Assembly: GCA_905331475.1 (NCBI GenBank)
Contig: CAJNYU010004461.1
Coordinates: 119,582 to 183,581, forward strand
Source of the DNA: Rotaria socialis
Taxonomy: Eukaryota > Rotifera > Eurotatoria > Philodinida > Philodinidae
Length of the DNA: 64,000 nt
Direction of reading: 5' to 3'
Positions 1-12,453 of this stretch are shown piece by piece. The translations under genes were made by a program, and so were the position numbers. The first letter of the stretch is position 1; each line of letters begins with the position of its first letter. The notes beneath the pieces are model-generated. The model was not told the DNA's origin, searched no databases, and saw only the letters and a list, made by a program, of their open reading frames with translations.

Positions 1-1428
1 CGATTATAAACAAAACTAAAGTTAAACTTCAACTCACTTTTCATTTCTTCAGCTGTTTTTGGCACAAGGCGATACGTTTTGATCTCTTTTGGACATGTAC
101 CAGAAACAATAGGGCCGTATTTTTCAACATCAGCTTCAGTTAAAGCTGGTGTTTGAACTTTCATGGTTTTACGTAACACTTCATTATCAGGTAAAAATTG
201 TCCAGACTAAAAACGAGAAATAATTTTACTCGGTCAGTTTTTGATTGGTTTTTATTACCATCATAGCTAAAAATGTTTGAATAAGATTTGCTGGATTTGG
301 TACATGTTGACGATCAAGCGGCATAATGAAACATTTGTTTACGGCAAAGTCACGAATAGCAGTGATGTTCTATTATGAAATAGACTCATAAATAAAGTTT
401 TTTGTTTTGTTTTTGTTGCGCGAACTTACATGATCAAAATCCTCAATAATACGAACAGTGCTTGTTGCGCCGATTTGTGGTACTTCAATTGTTTCAAGAT
501 TCTTCTTCAAATCAACGTTTACCTAGAATAAAAAATTCGACATGCAGAAACTTTTTTGTCAACTGTCAATCTGACTAATAGCATCTTAAAAGTAGTGGAA
601 GAATTTATAGACTTTAATTAAATAGAACGACCTTCGGGTAATTACAGTCACAAAGAATATTTCAAGCAAGAAAGTAAACCAGCTCAGTAAAAGAGAAAAC
701 TAAATTCTCAATAAGATGAACCTGAATAAAAGCTCTTAAGATCAACGTTATTAGACATGTTGCTTTTTTTCCACGGAATTCACCAATGACTAAATGAATC
801 CTAGTCTAGTTCTCCTATTGGCTATATCTCTCTTGTTTATGCATATAAAACTAAACGTAGGTGATATTGCTATTATTATCAATTCGAATACCGCTTACCT
901 CCTGTTGAAATTCTTGTTGAATCTTTGGAGGTAATACCGGTTTCAAAATTTGATTCTTGCCGTCATCCACAGCAGTTAATCCGCCGTGATCAAAGAAAAT
1001 TGGAGCATCATTATCTGTACCCATTGGTTTTACACGAAAGCGACATGTTTGATGCCATGTCTAAAAATATATCTCGAATAATAATCTATTTCGAATTACT
1101 TTTTTTTCTATTAAGTCTTACATGATTTGTACGATTAATAAAATCAAAGAGAAGCCACGTTCCAATAACTAAGCATCCAAGCATGAATAATGCCGACAGG
1201 CAACCGAATAAAATTGATGCTTGTTTACGGCGAACATCCGCTTCCAATGGGATCGGAAGCTCATCTTTCATTGGCTACAGAAAAACAAGCGAATGATATC
1301 CTTTTTAAAATTTGAATAAATAAAAACAAACGTACCAAAACAGTAACGAGAACATCGGTACTGTTGGCTCCAACCAATTGTTCTTTATCATCAGCTTTAT
1401 TTTGATTATTTAATGAAACGCCTACCAT
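1..1428 (-). CDS. ITM2/BRICHOS-domain type II membrane protein (3' end cut by window)
   Basis: Integral membrane protein 2 family: a short cytosolic tail, one membrane helix, then a lumenal BRICHOS domain normally released by furin-type cleavage. The start is the ATG at 1428 (MVGVSLNNQNKAD). The next exon (about 1105-1271) carries MKDELPIPLE and a hydrophobic helix, ILFGCLSALFMLGCLVIGTW. Then come WHQTCRFRVKPMG (about 893-1056), VNVDLKKNLETIEVPQIGA (about 430-525), a BRICHOS core with NKCFIMPLDRQHVPNP (about 255-370), and a C-terminal exon (about 38-208) with SGTCPKEIKTYRL. These match the NL..Y, CYVIPL and CHDKETYKL regions of animal ITM2 proteins, including the two disulfide cysteines. A donor near position 37 shows that one more exon lies outside the window. 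Introns are short except for one of about 350 bp (541-890). Family assignment is fairly sure; the subtype is not. Confidence 0.8.
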
Positions 1429-2745
1429 CACTTTCTTTTTGGTTGTATTTAATAAAACAAAATGATTCTCTACAATAGATGAAGTAACTATGACGTGAAA
1501 AATTATTTTTTATTTTATAAAGGCGCAATAGATCACAAACAAAATGCCGTATCATTCTCGGCAAGCAAAGACATCGAGGGAAAGAAAATAAATGCACCCT
1601 TTTCTTCCTTTTACTAAGGAGAAATTAATGAGAGGGTTAAAATAAGAAAAAAAGAAATGATAGAATCACAATAAATAGAAAAAAAAAATGTTATTTTTTT
1701 CTTTATTGTGTAAGAACAATTCATAGACTTCAAACAGAAACAAAAAAAAAACTTCATTCTTGGTACTTTTTTTTTAACATTTTAATAAAAAGATACATTT
1801 ATAATAAATTAATCTAGAAAAATTTGATGTGCTTTTTTCACCGGCGATTAAAAAAAATTTCTTAGCCAGGCTGAATTTACCGACAATAATGAAACTACGT
1901 AATTACTTATGCTTTTTCAACAAGAAGCATATTATTAATCATTTATAAATAAAACGAGAACTTAATGACATCGAAATTTTTTGGTGATGGCCTAAGTGTT
2001 TTTATGTAAAAGAAAAAGACAGTCGATCGTTTTTTTCTCCCAGGGTCATACCTACATCAAAAGTAACTGAATGGCGAAAATGCATTAGTGAGTTTGATTA
2101 GAATTTTCTAAACGTTTTCTACTAGATAAGATGTTAAAAGGTGACGTGAATCATACATTTTTATTAAAATTCACTAATCAATCGACTAAAAATAGCTTAC
2201 GACATGTTTGTTTAGAATATAGAAAGAAAAAACATTACTGTCAAGAAAAACATGCTCCTATGTTTTTTTGACATAGATTCATCAATACGGTATCGTTCTT
2301 ATTGCGATAATAGTTTTCATGGCGCGAAAGGAAAATTTTCAATCAATCAAGTTTAGCACTAATCAAATTCTTTAAAATTCAATCAAAACACATACTAATA
2401 TAGAAATATCATCTCTCCTCCCTCTGTCAAAAAAGAAAAAGAAAACATGAACGAACTCTGTTCCGATTCCATAGAATACCAAAATCCAGAACAGAGCACA
2501 TTTAATAAATCTATTTTAATATGTAAAACTTGAATTTTTTTATATTATAATAAAAATACTAGAATATTTAGTTAATAATCCACGTAATCATTTCACTCAG
2601 TAATCGAGAGGCTCATATACAAGCTTAATGGCCACTTATGCAGCCAATGAGGCAATCATTCATGAAAAACCTAGTAGGCATATTTTGCATGATAAAGCGA
2701 TAATAAATTAGAATTTATTTCGATCTTCATAGATTAAATTAAACA
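1429..2745. other. Intergenic region, divergent promoters
   Basis: AT-rich, with many T and A homopolymer runs and no credible ORF. It separates the minus-strand ITM2-like gene from the plus-strand isochorismatase-like gene, so it should hold both promoters. No specific element is recognisable. Confidence 0.5.
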
Positions 2746-3574
2746 ATGGCTCAATGTATAGCACGTCTTTCACGACAGACATCACTTCTTTTGTTATGTG
2801 ATATGCAAGAAAAATTTCGACCAACAATTAAATATTTTCCTCAAATTATTGAAACATCAAATAAATTATTACAAGTATGTAAAATACTCGACGTACCTTA
2901 CGTAGTCACTGAACAATATCCAAAGGGTAATGTCTGTAGAAAGACGAAAAAGCTACTAATTGATTTCTAATGTAGGTCTCGGCCGAACAGTATCTGAACT
3001 TGATATTGGCAATACAAAACCATTTGAAAAAACACTCTTCTCTATGTGTACACCTGATGTTGTAGCACATATGAAGCGAAGAGTCAAAGGTAACTCTAGA
3101 GAACAGTTCATGTAACTTTTATCTCGCTCAAACTTAAAACATATTCATATATCCATCGAAAGAATTAATTTCGGATTTTTCTAAAACAATTATCTGTATA
3201 GATTTTAATACGGCTATTATTTGTGGTATTGAAGCTCATGCATGTGTACTTCAAACATCTGTTGATTTATTATCACAAGGTTATCGTGTTTATGTTGTTG
3301 TTGATGCTGTTTCATCACGTTCATTGACCGATAGGTATTTGTTTTTATTCTGACTCAATCTTACGTAATTACATACGGATTCTTTATGCGTAGAATGTAT
3401 GCATTTGATCATATGCGTCAAGCCGGTGCTTTTCTTACGACATTTGAGTCGATCGTTCTTCAATTGACACAAGATGCTGGTCATCCAAAATTTAAACAAA
3501 TTCAACAATACATTAAAACATCTGCAGCTGATACAGGACTTCTTGCTTTGAAAAATATTCCAAATTTATCATAA
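2746..3574 (+). CDS. Isochorismatase domain-containing protein (ISOC1/2-like)
   Basis: Cysteine-hydrolase fold of the isochorismatase superfamily. The metazoan ISOC1/ISOC2 branch has no well-established substrate. Exon 1 encodes MAQCIARLSRQTSLLLLCDM with the catalytic-type Asp in CDMQEKFRP, then VPYVVTEQYPKG. Exon 2 has LGRTVSELDIG...FEKTLFSMCTPDV, with the active-site Lys of FEKT. Exon 3 has TAIICGIEAHACVLQTSVDLL, holding the GIEAHACV nucleophile-cysteine motif. The last exon (from about 3388) gives MYAFDHMRQAGAFLTTFES and ends in LALKNIPNLS. So the catalytic triad D-K-C is present and length is normal, about 200 residues. The introns are small. A T-rich stretch ending in AG (cttcatag) lies 13 bases before the ATG. 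TYW1 follows after 89 bp on the same strand, which suggests co-transcription. Confidence 0.85.
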
Positions 3575-3575
3575 C

Positions 3576-3581
3576 AATAAA
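3576..3581 (+). terminator. Polyadenylation signal AATAAA after the isochorismatase gene
   Basis: AATAAA one base after the TAA stop. It sits inside the 89-bp gap before TYW1, which is compatible with 3'-end formation inside an operon. Confidence 0.45.
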
Positions 3582-3650
3582 AAACAAATTTTCTCCTCTT
3601 TTAATTATCTGTATCCATCTTAGAGAACCAATATTTGAAATGAAATTGAT

Positions 3651-3663
3651 TGATATTTTTTAG
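3651..3663 (+). other. Putative trans-splice acceptor of TYW1
   Basis: A T-run ending in TAG directly abuts the ATG of TYW1, leaving no other room for a 5'UTR. This fits spliced-leader addition. A cis-spliced 5'UTR intron is the alternative, but the upstream gene ends only 89 bp away. Confidence 0.5.
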
Positions 3664-6594
3664 ATGGCAGTTGATATTAATATACTTGCAGCTGGCTCCG
3701 GTCTCACCGGTTTAATATTGTACTTTGTGACTGGTATGAAAATGTTTTTGATTAATGCCGTGTAGAGAATTTCCCAAACTTTAGTGAAACACGATAGAAC
3801 AGAAATGTATTTCCAGGTAGATAGGAGAATACAATCGTCTTGTGATTAGCAAAAGTAGCTATATCGTGTTTCACATTTTTAATCCGAAATAATTTCCACT
3901 CATTTTTCCTTTTTCTTTTAAAGGAGCACAGTGGTCATCATGGCATTTATTTACGCTTCCTATTTTTACATTTGTGTTCATTGTTTTCACATCATTGAGT
4001 ATTAAAAAACGTTTCGTAAGTAGCTTTGTATGAAAATCTAAATGATATAAATATTTCCAAGTCTATTAGAAAGACTCATCAAAATCTCAACCATCAACGA
4101 AAAATAATTCTGATGAAAAAAATGGTATTACCATCATTTTTGGTTCTCTCAAAGGAAATAGTCGAGTAAGATTTCATTACTATTAACAAGAAAACCTTCT
4201 ATCTAATCTTTTTTCTTTTATTTGTCTTATTAGACATTTGCTAAATTAACTTCTGAAAAATTATCAAATGAATTCACTCGTGAAGTTATTCTTCAAGATT
4301 TGAATGATATTACTGATCCAGAAGAATTTCTTCAAATACAAGTATTTTATATTCTTTGCAATTTTTTATTATTATAAAGTTAAATATTTAATGAAGGCTA
4401 AACAGCAACGAACACTGTTAATATTTATTTCAACCTATGAAGATGCTACACCACCACCATCCGCTAAATGGTTTCTACTTTATTTACAAGATGCAGCAAT
4501 TGATTTTCGTTTTTCAAAAAATGAACTGGGAAAATTGACTTACGCTATTTTTGGATGTGGAAATTCATTATATAATGAGAATTTCAATAAAGTAATTTGA
4601 TCGAATTTCATATAATAGGAATATAAAACATTTCTTCGACATAGGTAGCAACAGAAATCGATCGATGTTTATCAGAATTAGGAGCAAAAAAACTCTTAGC
4701 AACTGAATTAGCTGATGAAAATACAGGCAAAAGTATCTACGGAGGTAAAGAATAATTTCATTGAAAAAACCTACAAATATTTCGATAATAATTTAGGTCT
4801 CGAAGGACACTATTCGAAATGGTCATCGAAGCTCATATCAGCTCTCGAGTCAAAAGCTACAGGAAAATGTGATTGTACAGCAAATGAAGATTCAGCGACT
4901 ACATGTTGTAAATCGACATCCACGAATGGTCATTCAAAAGAGGTTAATAAAATTCATTTCTTTTATACAATTGAAAACATTTGACGCCTTTTAGACGAAT
5001 GGAACGAATGAAGTATTAATCGAGAGCGATGATGATGACGAAGGAGGATGTAAAGATGGTGAGGAGGATGTTATGGATTTAGAAGACATGGGTGATTATA
5101 TAGAAACGTCACTACCAACTAAAGCAAAGGGCCCACCAAAAGAGATGGTAACTCCATTGATACGTAAGTCATTGGAAAAACAAGGTTATAAAATCATTGG
5201 CAGTCATTCCGGTGTAAAATTATGTCGATGGACCAAAGTATTAGACACAAATTTTATAATTTCATTTCATTTCATTTCTTCTCATAGTCAATGTTACGAG
5301 GACGTGGAGGATGTTATAAGCATACATTTTATGGTATTGAAAGTCATCGTTGTATGGAAACAACACCAAGTTTAGCATGTGCAAATAAATGCGTTTTTTG
5401 TTGGAGGTAAATTAGAACGAATCATTTTGTTTTGCAATTGTTTTTTTTTCATTAAACATATAGACATCATACAAATCCCGTTGGTACCTCGTGGCAATGG
5501 AAAACTGATGATGCTCAAACTGTGTGTCAAGGTGCCATAGGCAATCATTATAAAATGATTAACACATTTAAAGGTGTTCCTGGTGTTTTACCTAGTCGAC
5601 TTGCTGAAGGTAGTTTTGATAAGAATTTCAATTTGTAAAGAAAAAAATCTTTTAGGAATGCAAATTCGTCATTGTGCTTTATCGCTTGTTGGCGAACCAA
5701 TTATGTATCCACATATAAATGAATTGATTGACTTACTTCATGCGAAAAAGATCAGTTCATTTCTTGTTACGAACGCTCAATTTCCTGATGAAATCAGAGT
5801 CTTACAACCGGTTACACAATTATATGTTAGTGTTGATGCTGGAACAAAAGAATCATTGAAAAAAATTGATCGACCATTATTTCGGGATTTTTGGGAACGA
5901 TATTTAGACAGCTTACGAGCATTAAAAGCAAAAGTAACAACAAATTGAAAATAAAAGACTATTTTGATACAAACTTTGATGTCATAGGGTCAACGGACAG
6001 TCTACCGATTAACTCTAGTTAAAGGTTATAATACTGAAGAAATCGAACAATATGCTAAATTAGTTGAACTTGGTGATCCTGATTTCATTGAAGTTAAAGT
6101 ATGTGAACAAAATTTTTATCAGTAAGTGTAAAAGAACATACTGTTTTTCTAGGGTGTTACCTATTGTGGAGATTCGGATGCCAGTAATTTAACTATGGCT
6201 AATGTTCCATGGCATGAAGAAGTAGTCACGTTTGTTCGACTACTTTGTGAACGTTTACCGCAATTTGATTTAGCATGTGAACATGAACATTCAAATTGTC
6301 TTCTACTTGCGAATACTAAAGTAAGATTAAAATTAAATAAAAAGTCAACTTTCATGAACGACTGTTTAGTTTCGTATTGATGATAAATGGCATACATGGA
6401 TTGATTATGAAAAATTTCATGAATGTGTTGCTAGACATAAGGCTACGTCGGGTGCTGAAACATTTACTTCGTTGGATTATATGGCTGTCACACCTGATTG
6501 GGCAGTGATTGGTTCAAATGAACGCGGTTTCGATCCGATCGATACCAGATGGTATCGAAAATCTACAGCAAAGAAAAACTTGTCTGGTTGCTAA
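3664..6594 (+). CDS. TYW1: S-adenosyl-L-methionine-dependent tRNA 4-demethylwyosine synthase
   Basis: TYW1 builds the tricyclic core of wyosine at G37 of tRNA-Phe from N1-methylguanosine and pyruvate. The protein begins with a hydrophobic segment ([20 protein letters not shown], then [16 protein letters not shown]). It continues with a flavodoxin-type FMN domain ([47 protein letters not shown]) and an acidic linker (about 5000-5090). The radical-SAM core has [33 protein letters not shown] and the cluster motif CANKCVFC, then [53 protein letters not shown] and [10 protein letters not shown]. It ends in LSGC, like human ISGC. All landmarks of the eukaryotic two-domain enzyme are there, in about 12 exons with tiny introns. 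It is the middle gene of the ISOC-TYW1-UBA5 run. Confidence 0.95.
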
Positions 6595-6723
6595 TGAACG
6601 TTGAATTTGTTGTTTTCATTTCTTCTCTTTTTTGTTTGTCGTTTGTTTATCGATCTCATTGTTTGCGTGATCTAAAATTTAAAAACCAAACAAACCATGT
6701 TTTTTTTCTATTGTTCTCCGTTT

Positions 6724-6737
6724 TTTTCTTTTTCTAG
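6724..6737 (+). other. Putative trans-splice acceptor of UBA5
   Basis: A pyrimidine-rich stretch ending in CTAG directly abuts the UBA5 ATG. The upstream TYW1 stop is 143 bp away, and no AATAAA was noticed between the two genes. Confidence 0.5.
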
Positions 6738-8383
<1,646 letters not shown>

Positions 8384-8488
8384 ACGAAACTAAATAATAT
8401 GCTAATCGATTTTTATTTATCTGTTTTATTACTGTCATTTAAATACAGTGCTGTTATTTTATTCTCTTTTATTGCGAGCATCTATTTT

Positions 8489-8489
8489 T

Positions 8490-8522
<33 letters not shown>

Positions 8523-8525
8523 ATT
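8489..8525 (+). repeat. (TGT)n microsatellite in UBA5 3'UTR
   Basis: About eleven copies of TTG/TGT directly downstream of UBA5, probably in its 3'UTR. Confidence 0.85.
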
Positions 8526-8614
8526 CCTGTTTTTATTGTTGTCATGTATTCTTGGGACTTAAGTGAACATTTGAAACAAGAAAAGAAAGCACCAACAAAA
8601 ATGATTAGTAATTA

Positions 8615-8620
8615 AATAAA
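8615..8620 (+). terminator. Polyadenylation signal AATAAA after UBA5
   Basis: AATAAA about 230 bases after the UBA5 stop; a plausible end of the cluster transcript. Confidence 0.4.
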
Positions 8621-8639
8621 GACATTGAGAATAATTAAT

Positions 8640-9233
8640 TTACACCGAACTCTACGGTACAAAAATTCTATTTTATATATTCATGCTGCCATTAAGCCTG
8701 AATGAAAAAACTGGATACTAATTATGATATTCTAAATTATGAGGATTTTTAATAGCAGGATGCAGGTGAGTGTGTTAGCGATGAATGGCAACAACATCCA
8801 TACACTCAACTGAAAATTGTTCACGGTTTTTACATTCTGGCTCAAGGTGTCTATAGAATGACAGTGATTTTCAATTGGACTTAGTAGATCGATATTGAAA
8901 AACAATTTAGGATCGGGTGCAGTTTTGTACCTATACCTGATATGATTCGGTGTGTGGGTGCTGGGATCTCCTCTACATTCACACCCAACTAGGGCGTGCG
9001 TGTCGCAAATGTCGGTGAGAATGTTGAACTTCGCAATACTGATCCACGCTCACACTCGAAGGAACCGGAATTTTGGAATTCATAGTTTCAGATAACACGC
9101 TTTCACTGATAGAAACAAATATCAAATGTTGAATTTTGATCTCTACGTCACGCATGTATTTGTTTGCATTCGTGTGTTAAGTAAGAACTTGTATTGGAAA
9201 CAACAACGATGATTATTGTCTGTTGCACTTATT
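8640..9233. other. Intergenic region between convergent genes
   Basis: No ORF or recognisable element. It lies between the 3' end of UBA5 and the 3' end of the minus-strand FAD oxidase. Confidence 0.45.
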
Positions 9234-10919
9234 TTATTGAAATAATTGAACAATTGCTACAACAAAGAATGCAAATGAGACAATATGAATTCGATTTGCT
9301 ATGGAAGCTTTTGGACAGTTGAGATCGGAAGACCAATCATCACTACCGACACAATTCTTACAAATAAACAAACCATTCGGATCGACAGCTTTTTTTATTG
9401 ATTTTAATCGATTGTAATGCGCTTGAGTACCGAAAAACTTCTGCTGCCAATGGGGCTCATTAGGATCAGCTTCATTTAAATAACAACTTGATAGTATGCC
9501 ACCAGCCACAGTTTGAAGAAGTTCAATTTGAGTCCGTAGATGTAAAGCAAGAAGTGCTTGTTCCGTTACTGATGTATTTTCATGCCATCCTTGTGAAAAA
9601 ATTATTTGCATTAGCGCGGTACGCCACGCCGGATTAATACTATTGTTGACCGATATCTTTGATACTTCCCCACCGGCTACAAAATGTCCACGTATCATGG
9701 ACTGAGTTTTAGAACGACCTCTAATTTGAACCAGTATATCAGCTAATCGATTAGGTTGTTGATGAACAATCGCCTCAGGAATGAGACGAGATCCAAATAG
9801 AACATGGTCACCGCTTGAACCTGATAACTTAGTTCTATATGAAAAATAATCATTGAATGTTGGAAACAGAGATGTGGAATTTGTAGTGAATTGTAAATCT
9901 GTATTGTTATTGTTGAACTGATTGAAAATCGAAGTAACCAAAGAAAAATTTCCATTCGGTACGAAAAATTGAATATTTAAATTCAAATCTGTCATATAAA
10001 AATAGCCAGAATAGCCAACATTAGCTAATGTCGGCAAAAACCGAATGAAATCTCGAATCAAACGAGAATAACGTATTTCATTGGTTGCAGATATATTATA
10101 GATAGTGCTGACCATCGATGGCGAAGGAAACGTACGTAAAACTGCCGAAATTACAACAGCAAAACTTTGACCACCACCACCACGTAAAGCCCAAAACAAG
10201 TCTTGATTTTGACAGGTATTAAGTATTCGACGTTGTCCATCCGCCGTCACGACATCGAATTCCAGGACATGATCAGCAGCCATTCCTTTCCAACGTGACA
10301 ATGGTCCATGACCGCCGCCTTGTAAGAATCCGCCAATAGCGCCCACCGTACTCGATATGCCACCAATTGCTATTAACTTATAATTCGCTAGCCAAGAGTA
10401 TACCTCACCCCATTGTACACCAGCATCTAAACGAATTGCATTTGAGATGCTCTCACCAGTACATAACTTGTATTGTTCAAGTAAACTCATATTTTTCATA
10501 TGATGAACCCAGAGAAGTAAAGAATCAGCAGCTGTCGATCGTCCTAGATAATCATGTCCAGTACTTTTAATTACTAATCGCAAATTGTTAGCACTAGTCA
10601 AACGTATTGTTGCCAGAACATGTTCAACTGTTGTAGCATTGACTCCTAATAGAGGAACTGATCCCTGAGTACATGTTACACTCCCTAGATGACTTGAGCA
10701 AGAAGCATTTTCCCAATTATGATTTTGCATCGATCCGGCTTGATTAGTTCGCCATGTCGAATTCGTCCATTGAGAACGAGCGTTATTACACACCTTCATA
10801 TTCGGTGGGCTGCCAGCACAAAATGCAGCAGTGGGTCGAACAGAAATTAGTCGTCCATCGATAGATTCATTAAATTTTTGCCAAGCTGATGCGTTTGGCC
10901 AACATGCTGAATTGCTCAT
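9234..10919 (-). CDS. FAD-binding PCMH-type oxidase with berberine-bridge C-terminus, intronless
   Basis: Flavin oxidoreductase of the vanillyl-alcohol oxidase / berberine-bridge enzyme class, 561 residues from ATG 10919 in one exon. The FAD domain shows LRLVIKSTGHDYLGRST (the His normally bound covalently to FAD), TVGAIGGFLQGGGHGPLSRW, VVTADGQRR and DLFWALRGGGGQSFAVV. The BBE-type end is WQQKFFGTQAHYNRLKSIKK followed by VDPNGLF. The second covalent anchor, a Cys in plant BBE (GVCPTVG), is Ser here (GISSTVG), so only one FAD link is expected. The last 17 residues are hydrophobic (a possible lipid anchor or membrane tail), and many NxS/T sites suggest a secreted protein. The GGGHGPLSR form resembles fungal homologues. 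The N-terminus may be longer: a GT-AG pair just upstream could join an ATG at 11032 in frame. Substrate unknown. Confidence 0.85.
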   Translation of the reverse strand: MSNSACWPNASAWQKFNESIDGRLISVRPTAAFCAGSPPNMKVCNNARSQWTNSTWRTNQAGSMQNHNWENASCSSHLGSVTCTQGSVPLLGVNATTVEHVLATIRLTSANNLRLVIKSTGHDYLGRSTAADSLLLWVHHMKNMSLLEQYKLCTGESISNAIRLDAGVQWGEVYSWLANYKLIAIGGISSTVGAIGGFLQGGGHGPLSRWKGMAADHVLEFDVVTADGQRRILNTCQNQDLFWALRGGGGQSFAVVISAVLRTFPSPSMVSTIYNISATNEIRYSRLIRDFIRFLPTLANVGYSGYFYMTDLNLNIQFFVPNGNFSLVTSIFNQFNNNNTDLQFTTNSTSLFPTFNDYFSYRTKLSGSSGDHVLFGSRLIPEAIVHQQPNRLADILVQIRGRSKTQSMIRGHFVAGGEVSKISVNNSINPAWRTALMQIIFSQGWHENTSVTEQALLALHLRTQIELLQTVAGGILSSCYLNEADPNEPHWQQKFFGTQAHYNRLKSIKKAVDPNGLFICKNCVGSDDWSSDLNCPKASIANRIHIVSFAFFVVAIVQLFQ

Positions 10920-11280
10920 TAAACAGCGGCAATGTAACTCTGGCGAAGATAGAACAGCAAAAGAATTACTATTTCACTTCAATACATACTGTAGCAAAAT
11001 AAACAATGTTCAAAAAATGCTTTTTCAAGCATAAAGTTTGTTCCAAGCTTCTTTTAAATAAAGAAAGAGCGAACCTCTTATTCGTATTAATTGTCGTCAT
11101 CGTCTGAATCTTCGAAGTTATGTCATGTAAATGTTGAGTATCGCTGCGTTTGCAAGACGATGATCCACCATTATCATTCTTATGAAGCATAATGTCAATG
11201 CCCTCTTCAAATTAGCGATCTACTCCTTGAAATGCATTTTCAGATTTCTGAATGTGTGCAAAATGTAAACGAGTCGGGTC
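10920..11280. other. Upstream region of the FAD oxidase
   Basis: A 50-bp GT-AG interval (about 10942-10991 on the minus strand, ending in cttcgccag) lies just before the oxidase ATG. It could be a cis intron leading to an ATG at 11032, or its AG could be a trans-splice acceptor. Nothing else is recognised. Confidence 0.35.
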
Positions 11281-11285
11281 TACGG

Positions 11286-11924
11286 CAATTGGTCGAAAGA
11301 CAAATAGTCGAACGATAATTGGGCAATGTCAATTGGTCGCAGAGACAATTGGGCGCTACGACAATTAGTCGTAATATAGAATTGGTCGAAATTCTCGAAA
11401 ATAAAATTGCAGAAACGTTTTTATTAGTTTTACAGAAAAATAACTCAGAGAGATCTAGAAAACAGCTAACAATCTATTCGAAAATCGGGAGTATTAAATA
11501 TGAGTATGAATATCAATGTTTAGCAAACTCTTCTAACTACCTATAAAGCATTACATGAGAGCCAGTGGTAGTTGCTTTAAAACTTTGTTTAATGCGAATG
11601 ATTTTTTTCTTATTCAGAGGCCTCTGTCTGCTGCGCTTTTCGCTATTCCGCAATGAATATAGTTTTCATCTTTTCGTAATATTTCGATGAAGCTAAACAG
11701 CGAATCCCTTCGTGCAGTTAGCGTTTACCAGCGAGGCCATCTACTTCTCTGTTTCATGAAGCACATCTTCATTTTTTATACATACCCTCTCAGCCTCAAG
11801 CTGTGCTATGTTTGATTGAGTCACGCTTGTGTAAATTGAAGTTTTTTGGAATTAGAAAAGAACCATGCTTCTGTCAAACATGCGACCAAATCTACGTTGC
11901 GACTAATTGTCGTTCGGTCAATTC
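11286..11924. mobile_element. Putative foldback-like non-autonomous element with short-unit inverted ends
   Basis: The left end holds seven imperfect units of a 10-base core like CAATTGGTCG, beginning near 11286, 11301, 11316, 11330, 11346, 11362 and 11379, so with a 14-17 base period. The right end holds the reverse-complement core near 11883 (cgaccaaat), 11900 (cgactaattg) and 11915 (a looser match), again with a 15-17 base period. The interior, about 480 bp, has no convincing ORF. This layout, inverted ends built from short tandem units, is that of foldback elements. Target-site duplications were not identified. Confidence 0.45.
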
Positions 11925-12226
11925 TCGCTCTCCCGTAATGGATATGTAAGTCGTAGTAAGAACAGATTATCTCTTGAACTAAAATCTTTCCCATAGTCAG
12001 ACTGGTGCAAACTGATAGAAGATGCTATGATGTATCTAGTCGTAGTGGTACAGCTAGAAAATAATCTTTTTATATTATGATTTAGTTGTCTAATTATCTT
12101 TTTCGCTAGAAAAGAACCTCCTTCGCAGTGCAGCAAATGCTTCCTTTCTTTAGTGCAGACGGAACTCATAAAAAATGCTTCAGCCCATTTCATTGAGTGA
12201 ACGCGACCATTCAAACGCACTCTCAA

Positions 12227-12453
12227 CTATTTGTTTTTAGAACAAAACTTCTTCATTTCTCTAAAATAAGTATAAAAATCATCTGTGAAGCCACCATCAA
12301 CCGATACTTTGTGATCGCTTTGAGTAGCATACTTAATAGCTGACAGATATTTTGTTTTAATATCATAAATGAATTCATGTGACGAACTTTACCTGCTATA
12401 ATGGAATTCTGATGAACAACAATGAATAGAATAGGAAGTAAGAGTTTTAGCAT
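12227..12453 (-). CDS. Possible small secreted peptide, two exons
   Basis: Unrecognised. ATG at 12453 opens MLKLLLPILFIVVHQNSIIA, a good signal peptide. A 53-bp GT-AG intron (12392-12340) joins phase-correctly to an exon encoding AIKYATQSDHKVSV, GGFTDDFYTYFREMKKFC and a TAG at 12229-12227. The product would be about 57 residues. The same frame stays open for another 102 codons beyond the TAG (to 11918), up to the end of the foldback-like element. So a longer gene, interrupted by one stop, is also possible. No homologue is recognised, and the ORF is short enough to arise by chance. Confidence 0.3.

Noticed and set aside
8930-8990. GTGTGGGTG / CACACCCAAC inverted pair, considered as telomere-like or element end
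   Set aside because: Too short and imperfect; no tandem telomere-type repeat.
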